From positions 1 through 64,000 of the forward strand of contig JBDLTT010000035.1 in NCBI GenBank assembly GCA_039805725.1: a stretch of DNA of 64,000 bases, given 5' to 3'. The notes under the pieces were generated by a model. That model saw nothing but the letters and a program-made list of their open reading frames with translations. It was not told where the DNA came from and searched no databases. Below are positions 60,673 through 64,000 of this stretch, piece after piece; positions within the stretch are counted from its first letter, which is position 1, and every line of letters begins with the position of its first letter. The position numbers and the translations under genes were made by a program. The stretch comes from Fluviibacter sp039805725. Lineage in GTDB: Bacteria > Pseudomonadota > Gammaproteobacteria > Burkholderiales > Rhodocyclaceae.

Positions 60673-61808
60673 AGCACCACCTCCTCGAAATAAGTACGCA
60701 ATACGGCGTGGTATTGCGCATTGTCCAGCAGGAAGGAATCGTGGCCATGCACACTATCGATCTCGGCATAGCTCACACGTCTGCCGTTATGCACCAGCGC
60801 CGTCATGATTTCGCGGCTACGCTCCGGCGAGAAGCGCCAGTCGGTGGTAAACGCAACCACTAGAAAATCAGCCTTGGCCTTGGCCAGAGCGGCGTCGAGA
60901 CTGCCGCCTGTCTGCGCTGCCGGATCGAAATAGTCCAGCGCCTTCGTCGTCAGCAGATACGTGTTGGCATCAAAATAGCCGGAAAACTTTTCGCCCTGAT
61001 AGCGCAAATAGGACTCGATCTGGAAATCGGTGTCATAGCTGTACTTGAGCGCACCATCTTTAAGCGACCGGCCGAATTTCTCGGCCATCTGATCGTCTGA
61101 CAGATACGTAATATGTCCGAGCATTCGAGCCAATTTAAGGCCGCGCGCCGGTACCACGCCCTGCTCATAATAGTGACCGCCATGAAAATCGGGGTCAGTC
61201 AAAATGGCCTGACGGGCGACTTCGTTAAAGGCAATGTTTTGTGCAGTCAGTTTTGGCGCGGAGGCGATCACAACGGCGTGACGCAACCGGTCCGGGAAAG
61301 TCAATGTCCACTGCATGGCTTGCATGCCACCCAGCGACCCGCCAACCACGGCCGCCCAGCATTGCACACCGAGGTGATCGGCCAACCGTGCCTGCGCATC
61401 GACCCAATCTTCTACCGTCAGCACGGGAAAATCTGCGCCGTAGAGTTTGCCAGTTTTGGGGCTTACCGTATTCGGGCCACTGGAGCCATAGCAGCCGCCC
61501 AGATTATTCACCCCAACGACAAAGAACTTGTTCGTATCCAGCGGCTTACCCGGGCCGATCAGGTTATCCCACCAACCGGTTGTTTCTTCGGGGTTAGAGG
61601 CATCGTAATAACCGGCCACATGATGATTGCCGGAAAGCGCATGGCACACCAGTACGGCATTGCTCGCATCGGTATTGAGCGCGCCATAGGTTTCGTAGGC
61701 CAGCGAAAACTCTGGCAGCGCAGCGCCACTCTTCAGCGGTAGCGTATCGCTGCACGTAAATGTTTGTGGCCGAACCAGGCCCACCGAGCCGGAAAAAACA
61801 TCGTTCAT
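60669..61808 (-). CDS. metX: Homoserine O-acyltransferase MetX
   Basis: An alpha/beta-hydrolase-fold enzyme that acylates L-homoserine in methionine synthesis. The nucleophile elbow GGSLGGMQ gives Ser158; the Asp lies in FTTDWRFSP (~317) and the His in SVHGHDSFLLD (~355). MetX sequences can use acetyl-CoA or succinyl-CoA, and many proteobacterial ones linked to MetW use succinyl-CoA, so I do not assign the donor. It starts 11 bases after ptsI. Confidence 0.93.
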   Translation of the reverse strand: MNDVFSGSVGLVRPQTFTCSDTLPLKSGAALPEFSLAYETYGALNTDASNAVLVCHALSGNHHVAGYYDASNPEETTGWWDNLIGPGKPLDTNKFFVVGVNNLGGCYGSSGPNTVSPKTGKLYGADFPVLTVEDWVDAQARLADHLGVQCWAAVVGGSLGGMQAMQWTLTFPDRLRHAVVIASAPKLTAQNIAFNEVARQAILTDPDFHGGHYYEQGVVPARGLKLARMLGHITYLSDDQMAEKFGRSLKDGALKYSYDTDFQIESYLRYQGEKFSGYFDANTYLLTTKALDYFDPAAQTGGSLDAALAKAKADFLVVAFTTDWRFSPERSREIMTALVHNGRRVSYAEIDSVHGHDSFLLDNAQYHAVLRTYFEEVVL

Positions 61809-61819
61809 GGTGTTCAGAT

Positions 61820-63577
61820 TTAGCGGGCCGGGGTTTCGGCCGAGGTCGAATTCAGGCGACGGATCTGCTCACGGATCTGGGCAGCATCGTCAATGCGCAG
61901 GAGCTTGCGCACCATGGGGGCTAATTGTCCTACATCCGAAGTCAAAATCTGCTGTTTGACTTCGAGAATTTGCGAAGGATGCATTGAGAAGTGACGCAAG
62001 CCCATGCCCAATAACAATCGTGTTAAGCGTGGGTTACCCGCCATTTCGCCACAGATAGACACCGGCACCCCTGCCTTTTCACCACCCGCCAGTGTGTGTG
62101 CCACCAGCATCAACACGGCCGGGTGCAAGCTATCGTACAGGTCAGCCACCTCTTCGTCACCGCGGTCAATGGCCAGCGTGTACTGGGTCAGATCATTGGT
62201 GCCAATGGAAACAAAATCCAGACGCTTGAGGAACATATTGAGCGCCAAGGCAGCAGCCGGTATTTCAATCATGCCGCCGAGTTGGACATCCTCACCATAA
62301 GCAATGCGACGATCACGCAGTTCTTCGCGGGCACGCGTCAGTGCTGCCTGGGTCGCATCCACCTCCTGCACATTCGAGATCATGGGGATCAGGATGCGCA
62401 CCGGACCAAAGCGCGCAGCGCGCAGAATAGCGCGCAGCTGGATGCCGAACATCGCAGGCTCAGACAACGACAACCGGATGCCACGGCGGCCCAGTGCCGG
62501 GTTTGTCGCACTCCGTGCCTGGTCAAACGTCTTGTCGGCGCCCAGGTCATAGGTACGAATGACCACCGGCTTACCGGCCATGCCCTTCACCACCTTGCGA
62601 TAGGCCTCATACTGCTCGTCTTCCGAAGGCACTTCACGTCGATTCAGGAACAAAAATTCCGTACGGAAGAGGCCAATGCCATCGGCCCCGTTATCCTTGG
62701 CGGCCAGCACGTCATCCGGCAGTTCAATGTTGGCCATCAGATCGATGCGGACATCATCCAGCGTTAGTGACTCGGCTTTTTTCAGGCGCTTGAGCTTGCT
62801 GCGCTCCAGCTCGATCTGCGTCTTGCGCAGTCGATACTCTTCCAGCACCCGCTCATCGGGGTTGATGATAATGACACCGCGAAAGCCATCGACGATGAGC
62901 AGCTCGTCATCCTTGATCGCTTCACGTGCGCCGCGCAAACCAACGACTGCCGGGATCGCCATGCTGCGTGCCAGAATGGCGGTATGCGACGTAGCGCCGC
63001 CCACATCCGTCACAAAGGCGGCGAAGCGATGTTCTTTGAAGCTAATCAGATCCGAGGGCGGTAAATCGTGCGCCACGATGATCTGTTCTTCTTCTTTCAC
63101 GCCCTTACCGGCCTTGTTGGCCTGGCTGACTTTACCAGCACGTCCCATCAACTCCTTGATGACGCGTTCAACCACCTGTACGACATCTGCTTTGCGTTCG
63201 CGCAGATAGGGATCATCGAAAGCATCGAACTGCTGCACCAACGTATCCATCTGCTGCACCAGCGCCCACTCGGCATTACAACCGCGCTCACGGATCAACG
63301 CTTTTGGCACATCGACCAGCTCCGGATCTTGAAGAATCAGCGCATGCACATCGATAAAAGCGCGCATCTCGGCGGCCGACTCGGCCATATCATCGCGCAA
63401 TTCGTCAAGCTCGGCACGCACCCGATCCACAGCCTTTTCAAAACGCGCAACTTCTTTTTCCAGCTGACGCGCTGGCAGCGTAAGGTGCGACACCTCCAGC
63501 GTGGCATGCGATAACAGCTGGGCTTTCCCGATAGCAATGCCACCGGAAACGCCCAGGCCGTGCAGGGTAAAACTCAT
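61820..63577 (-). CDS. ptsI: PTS enzyme I
   Basis: Enzyme I takes phosphate from PEP and passes it to HPr. The phosphorylated His198 sits in DVGGATSHTAIL. The PEP-binding barrel has GLFRTEFLFLNR, RTYDLGADK and IGTNDLTQYTLAIDR. Length 585 is normal, and there is no GAF domain, so it is not the nitrogen-specific PtsP. It lies four bases after ptsH. With no EIIC in view, the set is probably partly regulatory. Confidence 0.95.
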   Translation of the reverse strand: MSFTLHGLGVSGGIAIGKAQLLSHATLEVSHLTLPARQLEKEVARFEKAVDRVRAELDELRDDMAESAAEMRAFIDVHALILQDPELVDVPKALIRERGCNAEWALVQQMDTLVQQFDAFDDPYLRERKADVVQVVERVIKELMGRAGKVSQANKAGKGVKEEEQIIVAHDLPPSDLISFKEHRFAAFVTDVGGATSHTAILARSMAIPAVVGLRGAREAIKDDELLIVDGFRGVIIINPDERVLEEYRLRKTQIELERSKLKRLKKAESLTLDDVRIDLMANIELPDDVLAAKDNGADGIGLFRTEFLFLNRREVPSEDEQYEAYRKVVKGMAGKPVVIRTYDLGADKTFDQARSATNPALGRRGIRLSLSEPAMFGIQLRAILRAARFGPVRILIPMISNVQEVDATQAALTRAREELRDRRIAYGEDVQLGGMIEIPAAALALNMFLKRLDFVSIGTNDLTQYTLAIDRGDEEVADLYDSLHPAVLMLVAHTLAGGEKAGVPVSICGEMAGNPRLTRLLLGMGLRHFSMHPSQILEVKQQILTSDVGQLAPMVRKLLRIDDAAQIREQIRRLNSTSAETPAR

Positions 63578-63581
63578 GGAT

Positions 63582-63857
63582 TTATTCGCCTTCGCCGAAA
63601 TAATCGTTAATCAGACCGACCAGCGCGTTCATGGCCGCTTCAGCATCATCGCCATCGGTTTCCAACGTCACGGTCGTTCCTTTACCTGCCGCCAGCATCA
63701 TGACGCCCATAATGCTCTTCCCGTTGACGCGACGTCCGTTTCGCTCCAGCCATACATCACAGCTGAAGGTTCCCGCGAGCTGCGTGAACTTGGCCGAAGC
63801 GCGCGCATGCAAACCCAGCTTGTTGATGATCTCGACGTCCTGACGGATGGTGGTCAT
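63582..63857 (-). CDS. ptsH: Phosphocarrier protein HPr
   Basis: The 91-residue HPr has the phosphorylated His17 in GLHARASAKF and the regulatory serine region GKSIMGVMMLAAGKGT. It relays phosphate between enzyme I and EIIA proteins. It sits between the EIIA gene (27-base gap) and ptsI. Confidence 0.95.
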   Translation of the reverse strand: MTTIRQDVEIINKLGLHARASAKFTQLAGTFSCDVWLERNGRRVNGKSIMGVMMLAAGKGTTVTLETDGDDAEAAMNALVGLINDYFGEGE

Positions 63858-63884
63858 GATATGGCCTTCGTTAAACGAGATGAA

Positions 63885-64000
63885 TTAACCTGCATCATCG
63901 GCAGTCATGGCTACGGTGCATTCGGTACCCGCTAACAGGGCTTTTTGTATCAGCGCTGGCAGCAGACGGTCACGATAATTGATGGCGCGCAACACCATCG
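63885..64000 (-). CDS. C-terminal part of a mannose-type PTS EIIA protein (partial)
   Basis: Only the last 37 codons are inside the window; the frame reads leftwards from the right edge to a TAA at 63885-63887. The sequence VLRAINYRDRLLPALIQKAL fits the end of the small ManX-like EIIA proteins that precede ptsH-ptsI in many betaproteobacteria (consensus VLR..NYR...L..L..KAL). Identification rests on this short match and on gene order; the phosphorylated histidine lies outside the window. Confidence 0.65.
   Translation of the reverse strand, partial: MVLRAINYRDRLLPALIQKALLAGTECTVAMTADDAG

Noticed and set aside
1..64000. tRNA genes, CRISPR arrays, insertion sequences, phage genes
   Set aside because: I looked for TTCRA-type T-loops with acceptor pairing, evenly spaced repeats, transposase/integrase motifs and terminal inverted repeats, and found none that held up.

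Overview
The window is a 64 kb stretch of ordinary bacterial chromosome, densely packed with genes. I see no tRNA or rRNA gene, insertion sequence, prophage, plasmid function or CRISPR array. Gene content and order point to a betaproteobacterium: pilMNOPQ-aroK-aroB, mreBCD-mrdA-rodA-rlpA divergent from gatCAB, argS-SPOR-dsbA, metX-metW, a PTS EIIA-HPr-EI set without a sugar permease in view, and a PhaM-type polyhydroxybutyrate granule protein. I cannot name a genus. Most of the DNA is GC-rich; the pilMNOPQ block is visibly more AT-rich.

Layout. 1-121: a near-consensus sigma-70 promoter firing leftwards out of the window. 122-3400: nitroreductase-family protein, small membrane protein, phaM, then glmU and a small membrane protein on the minus strand. 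3455-9694: glutamate synthase gltBD with promoter and terminator. 9964-16018: the minus-strand run pilM-N-O-P-Q-aroK-aroB (type IV pilus alignment subcomplex and secretin, then shikimate pathway enzymes). 16203-19350: argS, a SPOR-domain protein and dsbA. 19413-26765: a tight plus-strand series of ubiB, sodium/solute symporter, VanZ-like membrane protein, 2Fe-2S ferredoxin, alpha/beta hydrolase, cutA and dsbD. 26868-31669: the riboflavin/nusB/thiL/pgpA/pncC cluster, followed by purT and a patatin-like lipoprotein. 34433-36304: lipA, lipB and a YbeD-family protein. 36323-42923: rod-shape genes (mreB, mreC, mreD, mrdA, rodA, rlpA). 43218-46429: gatCAB. 46495-56897: pyrE, glycerate kinase, glcF-glcE-glcD, an LctP-type permease, a LysR regulator, tartronate semialdehyde reductase and exonuclease III. 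56990-58005: three small YqjD/YqjE/YqjK-like membrane proteins. 58023-64000: SMUG1-like uracil-DNA glycosylase, AmpG-like transporter, metW, metX, ptsI, ptsH and the C-terminus of a mannose-type EIIA.

How the genes work together. The clearest accessory theme is two-carbon acid use: permease, GlcDEF (glycolate to glyoxylate), tartronate semialdehyde reductase and glycerate kinase surround one LysR regulator. Only glyoxylate carboligase (and hydroxypyruvate isomerase) is missing from view. The envelope theme covers rod-shape elongation, GlmU for UDP-GlcNAc, an AmpG-like muropeptide importer, SPOR/RlpA proteins and DsbA/DsbD disulfide chemistry.

I found no convincing previously undescribed system. 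The items most worth a second look are the hybrid RibB with a degenerate GTP-cyclohydrolase half, the short secretin and AT-rich pil block, the glycolate locus with its candidate operator sites, and the seven-gene ubiB-to-dsbD series containing poorly characterised members.
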